Source: Congeria kusceri (taxonomy: Eukaryota > Mollusca > Bivalvia > Myida > Dreissenidae). Taken from it: 64,000 bases of DNA. The stretch spans positions 44,888,618 through 44,952,617 of the forward strand of contig CM051027.1 of the NCBI GenBank assembly GCA_027627225.1, read 5' to 3'. This document shows, piece by piece, positions 34,003 through 48,100 of this stretch (position 1 is its first letter; every line of letters starts with the position of its first letter). Both the position numbers and the translations under genes were made by a program. The notes below the pieces were generated by a model that saw only the letters and a list, made by a program, of their open reading frames with translations, was not told the origin of the DNA and made no database searches.

Positions 34003-34925
34003 TTTTTAGCTCACCTGAGCACAAAGTGCTCATGGTGAGCTTTTGTGATCGCCCGTTGTCCGTCGTGCGTGTGTGTGTGCGTGCGTGCGTCGTCAACTTT
34101 TCATTCAAACAACATCTCCTCCTAAACTGTTGGCAGATTTTCACCAAACTTCACAGGAATGATCCTTGGGTGGACCTCTTTCAAAGTTGTTCAAATCTTT
34201 CCGGTCCGCTGCATATGTAGGTCACCAGAGCTAAAAATAGATTTAAAAAGTGAAAACTTAAAAAATCTATGAAACCGCAAGGCTCAGGGCTTTCATATTT
34301 GATGTGTGACATCCTCTAGTGGTCCTCTACTAAGATTGTTCAAATGATGCCCCTGGGGTCAAAACTGGCCACGCCCCAGGGGTCACATGGTTTATATAGA
34401 CTTATATAGCAAAATGACTTTAAAAATCTCCTCTGAAAGCGCAAGGCCCAGAGGTTTCATATTTGGTATGTAGCATTGCATAGTGGTCCTCTACAAAGAG
34501 TGTTGAAATGATGCCTCTGGGGTCAAAACTGGCCACAATCCGGGGGTCACATGGTTTATACAGACTTAAATAGCCAAATGACTTTAAAAATCTTCTCCTC
34601 TGAAACTGCAAGGCCTAGAGGTTTCATATTCGGTTGGTAACATTGTATAATGGTCCTCTACAAAGATTGTTCAAATGATGCCCCTGGGGTCAAAATTGGC
34701 CACACCCCGGGGGTGACATGGTTTATATAGACTTAAATAGCAAAATGACTTTTAAAATCTCCTCTGAATCCGCAAGAAATGACTTTTAAAATCTTCTCCT
34801 CTCAATCCGCAAGGCCCAGAGGTTTTATATTTGGTATGTAACATTGTATAGTAGTCCTCTACAAAGATTGTTCAAATTATGCTCCTGGTGTCAAAACTGA
34901 CAACACCCTGAGGGTCACATTGTTT
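34003..34925 (+). mobile_element. Hairpin-ended element H1, core-1, 3'-truncated
   Basis: TTTTTAGCTCACCTGAGCAC and the full hairpin start at 34008, followed by a (GTGC)-rich stretch, TTCACAGGAATGATCCTTGG and about four core-1 units. It breaks off at GTCACATTGTTTATAC near 34925 and gives way to unrelated sequence. Confidence 0.7.
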
Positions 34926-35620
34926 ATACTGCAGCACTATAATTTCAATAAGCCTCCAAAAATCAATACAGCAGACAACATTCCAGCCAGGTGTATACAG
35001 TGTGCTATTTTTAGATCTTATCAAACCAGCTAGCCAGTTACACAGTGTTGTGAGGGTGCTTTAGAGAATCATAGCAGATGACCATTGAAATGCATAGAAA
35101 ATGTTACCCACCCGCATGGTCAATCATGTTGTTGTGTAAGTAAAGTAGCTGGATGTAATGTTTAGGCAATGTGTGAGAAATGTAGTCAATCAGTCTTAGT
35201 ATATAAGACTGTCTTATATCATATATTTTCACTTTAGATCTACTATATTGAATTTGTTTACAGACAAAGTGTATATTTCTAATTTGATAATGAAATGCCA
35301 AATATGAAATGATAACATTAGATCTATAAGTAGTCTAACTTAGGTGGAACTGCACAATGACAAAATGATGCAGCAGTCGAGTCTGTGGCTCTGACACTGC
35401 AGTCTGTTTCACCAGCATGTACAGAAACACGTAGCATAGAGCCTAAAGTCTAGTCATCTACTTTAAACCTTTCATTTCTACAGTTTAATTAAATGTGTGC
35501 GGCACACAAAAAAACTACACACAGATCATGTCTCTCCAACAAAGTTCTTAATGCCTTGTTGGCAGCCTCCACCCAAGGACCTCTTCTCAGAAGAACAACT
35601 TTTGAGTACCAGATATTGGA
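34926..35620. other. Unassigned sequence between two element fragments
   Basis: About 700 bases with no similarity to the flanking repeats. No gene, TIR or target duplication is evident. It may be the original genomic DNA between two independent insertions. Confidence 0.4.
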
Positions 35621-36660
35621 CAGGGCTTTCATATTTGATATGTGACATCCTCTAGTGGTCGTCTACTAAGATTGTTCAAATGATACCCCTGAAAACTGGC
35701 CACGCCCCAGGGGTCACATGGTTTATATTTGACTTATATAGAAAAATCTTCCCTGAAACTGCAAGGCCCAGAGGGTTCATATTTGGTAGGTAACATCGTA
35801 TAGTAATCCTCTACAAAGTCTGCTCAAATGATGCCTCTGTGTCAAAACTAGCCACACCCCAGGGCTCACATGGTTGATATGGACTTAAATAGCAAGATGA
35901 CTTTAAAAATCTCCTCTGAAACGGCAAGGCCTAGAGGTTTTATATGTGGTATGTGACATTTTATAGTTGTCCTCTGCAAAGATTGGTCAAATGATGTCCC
36001 ATTGGTCAAAACTGGGGGTCACATTGTTTATATAGACTTGAATAGCCAAATGACTTTAAAATCTCCTGAAACCGCAGTTTTTTCGTATTTGATATGTAAC
36101 ATTGTATAGTGGTCCTCAACAAAGATTGTTAAAATTATGCCCCTGGGGTAAAAAGTGGTCATGACCTGGGGCGTCACATGATTTATATAGACTTATATGG
36201 CAAGTGGGCCTTAAAAATCTTTCTTGTTGAAACCATAAGGCCCAGAGGTTTTATATTTTGCGTGAAACATTGTGGAGTGGTCCTCTACAAAGATTGTTCA
36301 AATGATGTCCCTGGGGTAGAAATTTGCCACCCCCAGGAGTCACATGGTTTATATACATTTAAATAGCAAAATGACTTGAAAAATCTCCTCTCAAACTGCA
36401 AGGCCCAGTGGGATCATATTGGGTATGTAAGATTGAAAAGTGGTCCACTACAAATATTGTTCAAATTATGCCCCTGGGGTACAAGGTGGCCATGCCCTGT
36501 GGGTCACATGGTTTATATAGACTAAAAAAATATCTAATATTGCAAGCCCAGATCTTTATTCTCGGGTAAGGCGTTAAGTGCCATTTTTCCCTTTTTGTTA
36601 TTAGCCATTATGCCTTAAACTCAGGTGAGCGACCTAGGGCCATCAAGGACCTCTTGTTTT
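35621..36660 (+). mobile_element. Hairpin-ended element H2, core-1, 5'-truncated
   Basis: It resumes at a first core-1 unit (GGGCTTTCATATTTGATATG) without the hairpin start and ends with CAGGTGAGCGACCTAGGG, CCATCAAGGACCTCTTG and TTTT at 36660. Its last 660 bases form the beginning of the first copy of the 6.14-kb tandem repeat. Confidence 0.7.
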
Positions 36661-37539
36661 TCTCTTCCATGAATCTTTTTTTATGTTCACATATTTTGCA
36701 AATCGCTCAATACCTAATACAATAAAACCATAAAAAATGGGGGTCACCGAATTAGATTTTTAGAAAAATGCATGTAAATTACCTACCCGTAAATGCATTA
36801 TAGACATTATTTTTGTTGTTTTTATTTTAGCAAAAAAATACTTTTGACCATTGATTGGTAAAACATGACGACATTCTTTTGGTTGAAATGGCTTATTGTA
36901 AGAAAGCAATCCGTTACATGGTGAAAAAAGTAATATTATGTTTGCCAAAAATGCTTTTTCATCCATTTTTTGCGAAAAAATATACATCTACATTTTGTAA
37001 TCATATACAAGCTTGGTTTTGACTGTAGAAAAGAATCTGTTCCATGAAAAGTCCCAATTTTTTTTATATTTAATACATAATTATATGCTTAATAGCCTGG
37101 AAAAAGGAAAACAGGGGGTCACGGTGCTTGTTTTCGATAAAAATATATATATTTTTTTTTTTTAGTAACAGCAGTTGATTATTACGATGTACTAAAAGTG
37201 ATTACAGGCAAACCACTTTCACATTAATCGCTAGCAAGTTCACAGCTATGTGCGAGTTCAATATTCAGGCTGCGTGTTCCTAATTTCGTGTTCAGTGTAT
37301 TAACAAACTTTCACAGATAATCGAGTCACAAGACACTCCTACTATAATCATGGTAATTATTATGATTCCAGTTGATAATTTCACAATATTTAATAAATAT
37401 TATCTGTCAAGAAACTTCACATTTTGAAGATTTGTAAATCAACTCCACTGATGCACGAAAAGATGCGCATAAAAAACTACCGAAATCGTCTGTAAGACTA
37501 TCGGGAGCATAATTATGTCCAGCATGGATGGATTTTCAA

Positions 37540-38480
37540 GTAACTTGGCAGAAGTGATAAGCATTGTGAGGTGGCGTGTCGTGCTCAAGAACCAGGTCCA
37601 AGGTCAAGGTCAAATACAAGAAACGAATCGCTTAGACAGTGTCCAGATCATATCTTTGTCCAGCATGGAAGGATTTCCCAAAAAATGGCAGAAGTGATAA
37701 GCATTTTGAGAAAGTGTATTGCGCACAAGAAACGGGTCACTTTGTCTAAAATCAAGGACACACTTAAAGGCCAAAGGTCAAATATAATAATGTTCAGAAC
37801 CTAATATTTTCATGTATGGAGTAATGTTCAAGTAAGTTAGCAGAAATAATCACTATCATGAGAAGGTGGGCTGGGCATAAGAACTAGGTTCAAGGTCAAA
37901 GTCACACTTAAAGGGTCATGTACGCGACACATCATCTGGTCATGAGGAATAATTATTTAAAAATCCTACTAGGCATTATGAAGTTATGGAGCGGAAATGA
38001 AATACAATTATTTGACATTTGGCCTTGAATTGTGACCTTGACCTTTGATGGACAAGCATGGGTCATCGGCGCGTCACATCGTCTGGTCATGGGGAATAAT
38101 AATCTGAAGTTATATTAAAATCCTTCCATGCAATACGAAGTTATGAAGCGGAAACAAAATACAAGTATTTTACCTGTATTTGACCTTTGACCTTGAATTG
38201 TGACCTTGACCTTTGTATGATAAGCATGGGTCATGTACGCGACACATCGTCTAGTCACGGGGAATAATTATCGGAAATTATATTAAAATCCTTCCAGGCA
38301 TTAAGAAGTTATGGAGTAGACACTAAATACAAGTATTTGACCATTGACCTTGAATTGTGACTTTGACCTTTGACAGACACGCATGGGTCATGTACGCGAC
38401 ACATCGTCTGGTCATGGAGAATAATAATCTGAAGTTATATTAAAATCCTTCCAGGCATTACGAAGTTATGGAGTGGAAAC
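37540..38480. repeat. AGGTCA/TGACCT-rich array inside copy 1
   Basis: Four to five ~180-bp units run TTGACCTTTGACCTTGAATT, GTGACCTTGACCTTTG, CATGGGTCATGTACGCGACA, CATCGTCTGGTCATGG and ATCCTTCCAGGCATTACGAA. They are the reverse complement of the family at 62683..63800. The series ends in a CCCACTTTTTCATAAAGTGG hairpin near 38534. Copies 2 and 3 carry the same block at about 43682..44620 and 49820..50758. Confidence 0.8.
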
Positions 38481-38886
38481 GAAATATGGGACGTAACGAT
38501 GTACAGACCAACACGCGTGATTCCTATATAGCTCCCACTTTTTCATAAAGTGGGGGTATACTAACTTGGCAGAAGTGATAGCGATCATGAGACGGTATGT
38601 CGCACACAAGAACAACATCCCTAGGACCAAGGACACATATTTGTCCAAAGAATTCATAATTACCCAAGTTTGAATTACCCCCGTAGACTATCACATTTAA
38701 GGTTATTATGGGATATTTTTAATACCTTAACTTACCTCACAGATAGAGATGAATTTAAGGAACTTGTTTACAGATTTTTGTAGTTTTTGAAGTATGGCAT
38801 AAAATGTCTTAAATTGACAGGTTTAAGCATCAGAACTAAAGAGCTGAAGTATAATAGTTCATAAAAAGATTTAAAAAAATAAAAAA

Positions 38887-38960
38887 GTTGCTCCCACTGG
38901 GGTTCGAACCTAAGACCCCTGGATCAAAAGGCTAACGCCTTAACTACTCCGCCATTCCAA
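38887..38960 (-). ncRNA. tRNA-like sequence, copy 1 (A box, B box, T-run terminator)
   Basis: The minus strand reads TTGGAATGGCGGAGTAGTTA then AGGCGTTAGCCTTTTGATCC and ends AGGTTCGAACCCCAGTGGGA. The D-arm region resembles class II (Ser/Leu) tRNAs. GGTTCGAACCC is a good B box, and a run of T follows the 3' end as for pol III termination. The acceptor ends do not pair and the anticodon stem is poor. I therefore read it as a tRNA pseudogene or SINE head rather than a functional tRNA. Confidence 0.45.
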
Positions 38961-40496
38961 TTTTTCGGCATAGCTGTCTAAGATCACTTTTGACCTAGAT
39001 ATCTTGCGATAATTATGCTGCGGGAAAATTGAATGCCAATAAAAATGGGCAATTTTCCTAATTTTAGGGAATGCAAACTTCAAACGATGGTCTGAGGTAT
39101 ACCAATAACTGTTGCATACTTTTGGGGATTAAAAAATTGCATAATTGTTTACATAAGCGGTTAAAATGAAGTTATAAACATATCCTCGACATATACTCTA
39201 GAACTGAGGCTAATTATGAACGTATTTTCTCATTGTATGCCATTCACAGAATGCTGTATTCATTCACGTAACGAAATAACTATTTTGTTTAGCCTACACT
39301 TAAATAAGCAGTACGCTCTATAAATAGCAATTGCGCAATGTTCCCATTCATAAATCTCATTCGCACAGTTTCCGTTCCATGTAGCCCATTGATTTTAGCG
39401 AGTTCATCACATTCCAGAAACAGTAGTGCCATTCTAAAAATAGCGCGCGTTGCTAGCAACCGTTGTATAGCTGTGTTAATATACTCGTACATGCATCAAT
39501 AATAGCGTTCAGAGAATCATAAACCTAAAAATTTCAATAAATGGGGAATTTATATTTATAAACTTACTGTTAATTTGAAATAAAATTGTGGTAACGATTT
39601 ATTAACGATTATTTATAATTGCATCTTTCTATCAACTTCTCCAGTAGATGTTATTTAATCTGTAAAAAGATGCTACATTTCTATAGATAAAATGTTATGA
39701 AAGAAGATTCGGAATACGTCGAATTGTTATTCGCGTAGCATGAATACACAATTTGCAATACTAATTATACACAGGAACCCTTGATATATCATATTTCTAC
39801 TGATATAATTTAAAATCGTCATAGTATAATGAATTTTTATGTTTGCGTAATCAAAAATAAAGTCTTAACATTTCAAAAATCGCTGAATGTTTTCTGACTA
39901 TTGCTTTCTATTGGGATACACAGTATAAATGCTTATTTGACTTCAAATCGTTATTATATTAAATAACTAACATGAATGGTATATTACCGGTACTATAAAT
40001 AACTATATAGACTCGTATGATACATAAGAATTTTAATTCATTCCCATAATCATTGTCTAACATTGTTGAATTGGCTCGACAAATTCAGATAACAATTATG
40101 TCAACCTAAATTATTTTGGTTATTCATATATCACTGGTAGAAAAATGGAGCTGTATTATTGGTTTATATAAGGCATAGATATTAATGATACTTTTATTTA
40201 ATTTTTAAATTAATAAATTTATTTCAAATTAACTTTTGGGTCCGAGAAGTTTTCTTATAGTGTCCGAAAAATCTGGGGTTCAATAAATCTCCTAATATTG
40301 GTGGGCACCAAAAAAACTGGGGTCTGAGAAGTCACGTAACCGATCCTCTTGGCCGTCTGTTAAGGTAATTTTTAAATGACATCTCAATATTAATTTCAAC
40401 GCCGATTGTCTTTTTTAAAGACATTTCTTGTTTTATTTAAACCGGCATTTTTTTCTTTATGTAAGTGATCCGCGGGTTGTCAACAATTTTAACGAA

Positions 40497-40796
40497 AACA
40501 ACAGAAACATTCCAAATTATCTCATCGATAAGCGTTACAAACGCTTGATAATTTTATCAATTTCAACTGATGATTACTCATTAACGAAACGGTATTTACA
40601 GTATATTTCTATGTCCGTAGTGTTATTTTGGTCCTTAAATTGACAGGTAATACCGTAACAACAGAAACATTCCAAATTATCTCATCCATTAGCGTTACAA
40701 ACACTTTATAATTTTATCAATTTCAATTGATGATTACTCATTAACGAAACGGTATTTACAGTATATTTCTATGTCCGTAGTGTTATTTTGGTCCTT
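40497..40796. repeat. Pair of 140-bp direct repeats inside copy 1
   Basis: 40497..40636 and 40657..40796 share AACAACAGAAACATTCC through ATTTTGGTCCTT with a few substitutions (ATCGATAAGCG against ATCCATTAGCG). The first contains a perfect inverted repeat AAGCGTT-ACA-AACGCTT. The same pair is at 46635..46934 in copy 2. Copy 3 has a single fused repeat at about 52773..52912. Confidence 0.9.
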
Positions 40797-41277
40797 TATA
40801 TACACTATTATTTTATTTTTAGAATCTGTGACAAAAAGTTGGGAAATTGTCAATTAACTGTGAACAGGTCCCTTTAAGATGCACAAATACCGTGACTCTA
40901 CCTTTGAAGTTTATTTAGTATGATAAGACGAATGTGCAAGACAAGAATCATAAGTCTGTAATGAATTGATTTATTTAAGGATCTTTTATAAAAAAAATTG
41001 GTTGCACTTTTCTTAAAATGTATTGTAACAACAGCCTTCAGGCTTTGTATACTTATTATGGATTTTGATGTTCAGTTATTGTCACTTGATCTTACGACGT
41101 AAATCAGACGAGCGTTAGCATCCATTTTCAGTTATGATGTCCTTGACCCTGATATGCACAAAACTATCATTAATTGATTATTTTGAAGATTTCTAGGACA
41201 ATTTAATTGAGTAAGGTTCGGTGACGTCACAATGTTAACAAGAAAAGGGCCAAACGCAACCTAAATTATATGCTTTT

Positions 41278-41669
41278 TAGCTCGAGTTCTCGAAGTAAAA
41301 AAGTCAAGTTATTGTCGCTCTGTCGTCTGCGTCGGCGTTAGTTAAGTTTTTTGGTTAAGTTTTTTGTCAGAATCCATTTCTCAAAAGCTATGAAAGGTAT
41401 CCATTTGAAACTTTCAATACTTGTTCACTATCAAAAGGGTAATTTTTACAACAAGGCAGGTAACCCTGTGATTTGTATTTCCAGAGTTATCTGCCCTTGT
41501 TTGGACTTATAACTTATAATATTTTGACATTTTTTTAAATATAAAATTTCTCAATAACTTTCAAGGACATTAAATTGAAACTCAAGGTACTTGTTATGGT
41601 GCTGACCCTATTCTGCAGACATGAGGAGGTAAATCTTTTAAGGATTTTGTTGGAGTTATTGCCCTTTTT
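41278..41669 (+). repeat. Fragment of another repeat family carrying the element-I insertion
   Basis: Begins TTTTTAGCTCGAGTTCTCGA and includes GAAACTCAAGGTACTTGTTA, CTGCAGACATGAGGAGGTAA and GGAGTTATTGCCCTTTTT. The last part is closely matched at 62300..62430, where CCCTTTTT continues into TTCAACTTAG. Here it is interrupted by a hairpin head. The same block is in copies 2 and 3. Confidence 0.7.
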
Positions 41670-42134
41670 AGCTCACCTGAGCACGAAATGCTCGGTGAGC
41701 TATTGGTATAGGGGACCTCTCCGGCGGCGGCCGTATGCCGTCAACAATTTGGCCCGTTATCGCGATAAAGACTACATTTTTTATTCAATCTTGACCAAAC
41801 TTGCACAGTTTGTGTATAACCATACAATCTGGGGCGGGTTCGATAATGGGCCCGATCGGACCAGGAACACCAGAGCTATTGTCCCTTTTTTTTGCCCCAA
41901 ATACATCTATTCCTGAATAACTCACCTGGTAAAGGGAAGTGAATGCAGTATCAGGAAGATAAGTCTCATAAATGTGTTGTTTCCCTTTGTAGGTTATTCA
42001 CAGATATAACCCAGATAGTGGAGTCTGCTTATCAGTAAAATCAATACATCACTCTAAGTCAACATGATGCTTCTATTTTAGATCAGCATCATTACACATA
42101 TATACCATTGATAGCCTGCTTCTGACATATATAC
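41670..42134 (+). mobile_element. Hairpin-ended element I, 5' head (copy 1)
   Basis: AGCTCACCTGAGCACGAAAT then GCTCGGTGAGCT forms the terminal hairpin (41670..41701). The following interior (GGCGGCGGCCGTATGCCG..., TTCAATCTTGACCAAACTTG) differs from cores 1-4. The 113-codon frame at 41575..41916 crosses the insertion boundary and is not a gene. Equivalent heads are at 47808 and 53774. Confidence 0.65.
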
Positions 42135-45100
42135 TGGTCAAAACTGGCCCTGCCCTGGGTGTTACATTGTTTATATAGACTTGAATAGCCAAATGACTTT
42201 AAAATCTCCTGAAACCGCAGTTTTTTCGTATTTGATATGTAACATTGTATAGTGGTCCTCAACAAAGATTGTTAAAATTATGCCCCTGGGGTAAAAAGTG
42301 GTCATGACCTGGGGCGTCACATGATTTATATAGACTTATATGGCAAGTGGGCCTTAAAAATCTTCCTTGTTGAAACCATAAGGCCCAGAGGTTTTATATT
42401 TTGCGTGAAACATTGTGGAGTGGTCCTCTACAAAGATTGTTCAAATGATGTCCCTGGGGTAAAATTTGCCACCCCCAGGAGTCACATGGTTTATATACAT
42501 TTAAATAGCAAAATGACTTGAAAAATCTCCTCTGAAACTGCAAGGCCCAGTGGGATCATATTGGGTATGAAAGATTGAAAAGTGGTCCACTACAAATATT
42601 GTTCAAATTATGCCCCTGGGGTACAAGGTGGCCATGCCCTGTGGGTCACATGGTTTATATAGACTAAAAAAATATCTAAAATTGCAAGGCCCAGATCTTT
42701 ATACTCGGGTAAGGCGTTAAGTGCCATTTTCCCCTTTTTGTTATTAGCCATTATGCCTTAAACTCAGGTGAGCGACCTAGGGCCATCAAGGACCTCTTGT
42801 TTTTCTCTTCCATGAATCTTTTTTTATATTCACATATTTTGCAAATCGCTCAGTACCTAAGACAATAAAACCATAAAAAAATGGGGGTCACCGAATTAGA
42901 TTTTTAGAAAAATGCATGTAAATGACCTACCCGTAAATGCATTATAGACATTATTTTTGTTGTTTTTATTTTAGCAAACAAATACTTTTGACCATTGATT
43001 GGTAAAACATGACGACATTCTTTTGGTTGAAAGGCTTATTGTAAGAAAGCAATCCGTTACATGGTGAAAAAAGTAATATTATGTTTGCCAAAAATGCTTT
43101 TTCATCCATTTTTTGCGAAAAAATATACATCTACATTTTGTAATCATATACAAGCTTGGTTTTGACTGTAGAAAAGAATCTGTTCCATGAAAAGTCCCAA
43201 TTTTTTTTATATTTAACACATAATTATATGCTTAATAGCCTGGAAAAAGGAAAACAGGGGGTCACGGTGCTTGTTTTCGATAAAAAAAAAAATATATATT
43301 TTTTTAGTAACAGCAGTTGATTATTACGATGTACTAAAAGTGATTACAGGCAAAACGCTTTCACATTAATCGCTAGCAAGTTCACAGCTATGTGCGAGTT
43401 CAATATTCAGGCTGCGTGTTCCTAATTTCGTGTTCAGTGTATTAACAAACTTTCACAAATAATCGAGTCACAAGACACTCCTACTATAATCATGGTAATT
43501 ATTATGATTCCAGTTGATAATTTCACAATATTTAATAAATATTATCTGTCAAGAAACTTCACATTTTGAAGATTTGTAAATCAACTCCACTGATGCACGA
43601 AAAGATGCGCATAAAAAACTACCGAAATCGTCTGTAAGACTATCGGGAGCATAATTATGTCCAGCATGGATGGATTTTCAAGTAACTTGGCAGAAGTGAT
43701 AAGCATTGTGAGGTGGCGTGTCGTGCTCAAGAACCAGGTCCAAGGTCAAGGTCAAATACAAGAAACGAATCGTTTAGACAGTGTCCAGATCATATCTTTG
43801 TCCAGCATGGAAGGATTTCCCCAAAAATGGCAGAAGTGATAAGCATTTTGAGAAAGTGTATTGCGCACAAGAAACGGGTCACTTTGTCTAAAATCAAGGA
43901 CACACTTAAAGGCCAAAGGTCAAATATAATAATGTTCAGAACCTAATATTTTCATGTATGGAGTAATGTTCAAGTAAGTTAGCAGAAATAATCACTATCA
44001 TGAGAAGGTGGGCTGGGCATAAGAACTAGGTTCAAGGTCAAAGTCACACTTAAAGGGTCATGTACGCGACACATCATCTGGTCATGAGGAATAATTATTT
44101 AAAAATCCTACTAGGCATTATGAAGTTATGGAGCGGAAATGAAATACAATTATTTGACATTTGGCCTTGAATTGTGACCTTGACCTTTGATGGACAAGCA
44201 TGGGTCATCGGCGCGTCACATCGTCTGGTCATGGGGAATAATAATCTGAAGTTATATTAAAATCCTTCCATGCAATACGAAGTTATGAAGCGGAAACAAA
44301 ATACAAGTATTTTACCTGTATTTGACCTTTGACCTTGAATTGTGACCTTGACCTTTGTATGATAAGCATGGGTCATGTACGCGACACATCGTCTAGTCAC
44401 GGGGAATAATTATCGGAAATTATATTAAAATCCTTCCAGGCATTAAGAAGTTATGGAGTAGACACTAAATACAAGTATTTGACCATTGACCTTGAATTGT
44501 GACTTTGACCTTTGACAGACACGCATGGGTCATGTACGCGACACATCGTCTGGTCATGGAGAATAATAATCTGAAGTTATATTAAAATCCTTCCAGGCAT
44601 TACGAAGTTATGGAGTGGAAACGAAATATGGGACGTAACGAGGTACAGACCAACACGCGTGATTCCTATATAGCTCCCACTTTTTCAGAAAGTGGGGGTA
44701 TACTAACTTGGCAGAAGTGATAAGTGATCATGAGACGGTATGTCGCACACAAGAACAACATCCCTAGGACCAAGGACACATATTTGTCCAAAGAATTCAT
44801 AATTACCCAAGTTTGAATTAGACTATCACATTTAAGATTATTATGGGATATTTTTTAATACCTTAACTTACCTCACAGATAGAGATGAATTTAAGGAACT
44901 TGTTTACAGATTTTTGTAGTTTTTGAAGTATGGCATAAAATGTCTTAAATTGACAGGTTTAAGCATCAGAAATAAAGAGCTGAAGTATAATAGTTCATAA
45001 AAAGATTTAAAAAAATAAAAAAAGTTGCTCCCACTGGGGTTCGAACCTAAGGCCCCTGGATCAAAAGGCTAACGCCTTAACTACTCCGCCATTCCAATTT

Positions 45101-48100
45101 TTCGGCATAGCTGTCTAAGATCACTTTTGACCTAGATATCTTGCGATAATTATGCTGCGGGAAAATTGAATGCCAATAAAAATGGGCAATTTTCCTAATT
45201 TTAGGGAATGCAAACTTCAAACAATGGTCTAAGGTATACCAATAACTGTTGCATACTTTTGGGGATTAAAAAATTGCATAATTGTTTACATAAGCGGTTA
45301 AAATGAAGTTATAAACATATCCTCGACATATACTCTAGAACTGAGGCTAATTATGAACGTATTTTCTCATTGTATGCCATTCACAGAATGCTGTATTCAT
45401 TCACGTAACGAAATAACTATTTTGTTTAGCCTACACTTAAATAAGCAGTACGCTCTATAAATAGCAATTGCGCAATGTTCCCATTCATAAATCTCATTCG
45501 CACAGTTTCCGTTCCATGTAGCCCATTGATTTTAGCGAGTTCATCACATTCCAGAAACAGTAGTGCCATTCTAAAAATAGCGCGCGTTGCTAGCAACCGT
45601 TGTATAGCTGTGTTAATATACTCGTACATGCATCAATAATAGCGTTCAGAGAATCATAAACCTAAAAATTTCAATAAATGGGGAATTTATATTTATAAAC
45701 TTACTGTTAATTTGAAATAAAATTGTGGTAACGATTTATTAACGATTATTTATAATTGCATCTTTCTATCAACTTCTCCAGTAGATGTTATTTAATCTGT
45801 AAAAAGATGCTACATTTTCTATAGATAAAATGTTATGAAAGAAGATTCGGAATACGTCGAATTGTTATTCGCGTAGCATGAATACACAATTTGCAATACT
45901 AATTATACACAGGAACCCTTGATATATCATATTTCTACTGATATAATTTAAAATCGTCATAGTCTAATGAATTTTTATGTTTGCGTAATCAAAAATAAAG
46001 TCTTAACATTTCAAAAATCGCTGAATGTTTTCTGACTATTGCTTTCTATTGGGATACACAGTATAAATGCTTATTTGACTTCAAATCGTTATTATATTAA
46101 ATAACTAACATGAATGGTATATTACCGGTACTATAAATAACTATATAGACTCGTATGATACATAAGAATTTTAATTCATTCCCATAATCATTGTCTAACA
46201 TTGTTGAATTGGCTCGACAAATTCAGATAACAATTATGTCAACCTAAATTATTTTGGTTATTCATATATCACTGGTAGAAAAATGGAGCTGTATTATTGG
46301 TTTATATAAGGCATAGATATTAATGATACTTTTATTTAATTTTTAAATTAATAAATTTATTTCAAATTAACTTTTGGGTCCGAGAAGTTTTCTTATAGTG
46401 TCCGAAAAATCTGGGGTTCAATAAATCTCCTAATATTGGTGGGCACCAAAAAAACTGGGGTCTGAGAAGTCACGTAACCGATCCTCTTGGCCGTCTGTTA
46501 AGGTAATTTTTAAATGACATCTCAATATTAATTTCAACGCCGATTGTCTTTTTTAAAGACATTTCTTGTTTTATTTAAACCGGCATTTTTTTCTTTATGT
46601 AAGTGATCCGCGGGTTGTCAACAATTTTAACGAAAACAACAGAAACATTCCAAATTATCTCATCGATAAGCGTTACAAACGCTTGATAATTTTATCAATT
46701 TCAACTGATGATTACTCATTAACGAAACGGTATTTACAGTATATTTCTATGTCCGTAGTGTTATTTTGGTCCTTAAATTGACAGGTAATACCGTAACAAC
46801 AGAAACATTCCAAATTATCTCATCCATTAGCGTTACAAACACTTTATAATTTTATCAATTTCAATTGATGATTACTCATTAACGAAACGGTATTTACAGT
46901 ATATTTCTATGTCCGTAGTGTTATTTTGGTCCTTTATATACACTATTATTTTATTTTTAGAATCTGTGACAAAAAGTTGGGAAATTGTCAATTAACTGTG
47001 AACAGGTCCCTTTAAGATGCACAAATACCGTGACTCTACCTTTGAAGTTTATTTAGTATGATAAGACGAATGTGCAAGACAAGAATCATAAGTCTGTAAT
47101 GAATTGATTTATTTAAGGATCTTTTATAAAAAAAATTGGTTGCACTTTTCTTAAAATGTATTGTAACAACAGCCTTCAGGCTTTGTATACTTATTATGGA
47201 TTTTGATGTTCAGTTATTGTCACTTGATCTTACGACGTAAATCAGACGAGCGTTAGCATCCATTTTCAGTTATGATGTCCTTGACCCTGATATGCACAAA
47301 ACTATCATTAATTGATTATTTTGAAGATTTCTAGGACAATTTAATTGAGTAAGGTTCGGTGACGTCACAATGTTAACAAGAAAAGGGCCAAACGCAACCT
47401 AAATTATATGCTTTTTAGCTCGAGTTCTCGAAGTAAAAAAGTCAAGTTATTGTCGCTCTGTCGTCTGCGTCGGCGTTAGTTAAGTTTTTTGGTTAAGTTT
47501 TTTGTCAGAATCCATTTCTCAAAAGCTATGAAAGGTATCCATTTGAAACTTTCAATACTTGTTCACTATCAAAAGGGTAATTTTTACAACAAGGCAGGTA
47601 ACCCTGTGATTTGTATTTCCAGAGTTATCTGCCCTTGTTTGGACTTATAACTTATAATATTTTGACATTTTTTTAAATATAAAATTTCTCAATAACTTTC
47701 AAGGACATTAAATTGAAACTCAAGGTACTTGTTATGGTGCTGACCCTATTCTGCAGACATGAGGAGGTAAATCTTTTAAGGATTTTGTTGGAGTTATTGC
47801 CCTTTTTAGCTCACCTGAGCACGAAATGCTCGGTGAGCTATTGGTATAGGGGACCTCTCCGGCGGCGGCCGTATGCCGTCAACAATTTGGCCCGTTATCG
47901 CGATAAAGACTACATTTTTTATTCAATCTTGACCAAACTTGCACAGTTTGTGTATAACCATACAATCTGGGGCGGGTTCGATAATGGGCCCGATCGGACC
48001 AGGAACACCAGAGCTATTGTCCCTTTTTTTTGCCCCAAATACATCTATTCCTGAATAACTCACCTGGTAAAGGGAAGTGAATGCAGTATCAGGAAGATAA

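Larger units (their letters stand above)
36003..42134 (+). repeat. 6.14-kb tandem repeat, copy 1
   Basis: The unit begins in the tail of a hairpin-ended element, contains ~5 kb of other sequence and ends 460 bases into the head of another hairpin-ended element. It is followed at 42135 by the start of the next copy. Its first ~700 bases differ most from copy 2 (for example TATCTAATATTGCAAGCCC against TATCTAAAATTGCAAGGCCC); the rest is nearly identical. No reading frame above 113 codons is present. The frames that recur in each copy recur because the DNA is duplicated. Confidence 0.95.

Noticed and set aside
39289..39492. 67-residue minus-strand frame identical in three copies (also 45426 and 51564)
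   Set aside because: Identity follows from the 6.14-kb duplication; no domain, splice or start-context support.
41575..41916. 113-residue protein conserved in three copies (also at 47713 and 53679)
   Set aside because: The frame crosses the boundary of a hairpin-ended element, and its conservation only reflects the recent DNA triplication.
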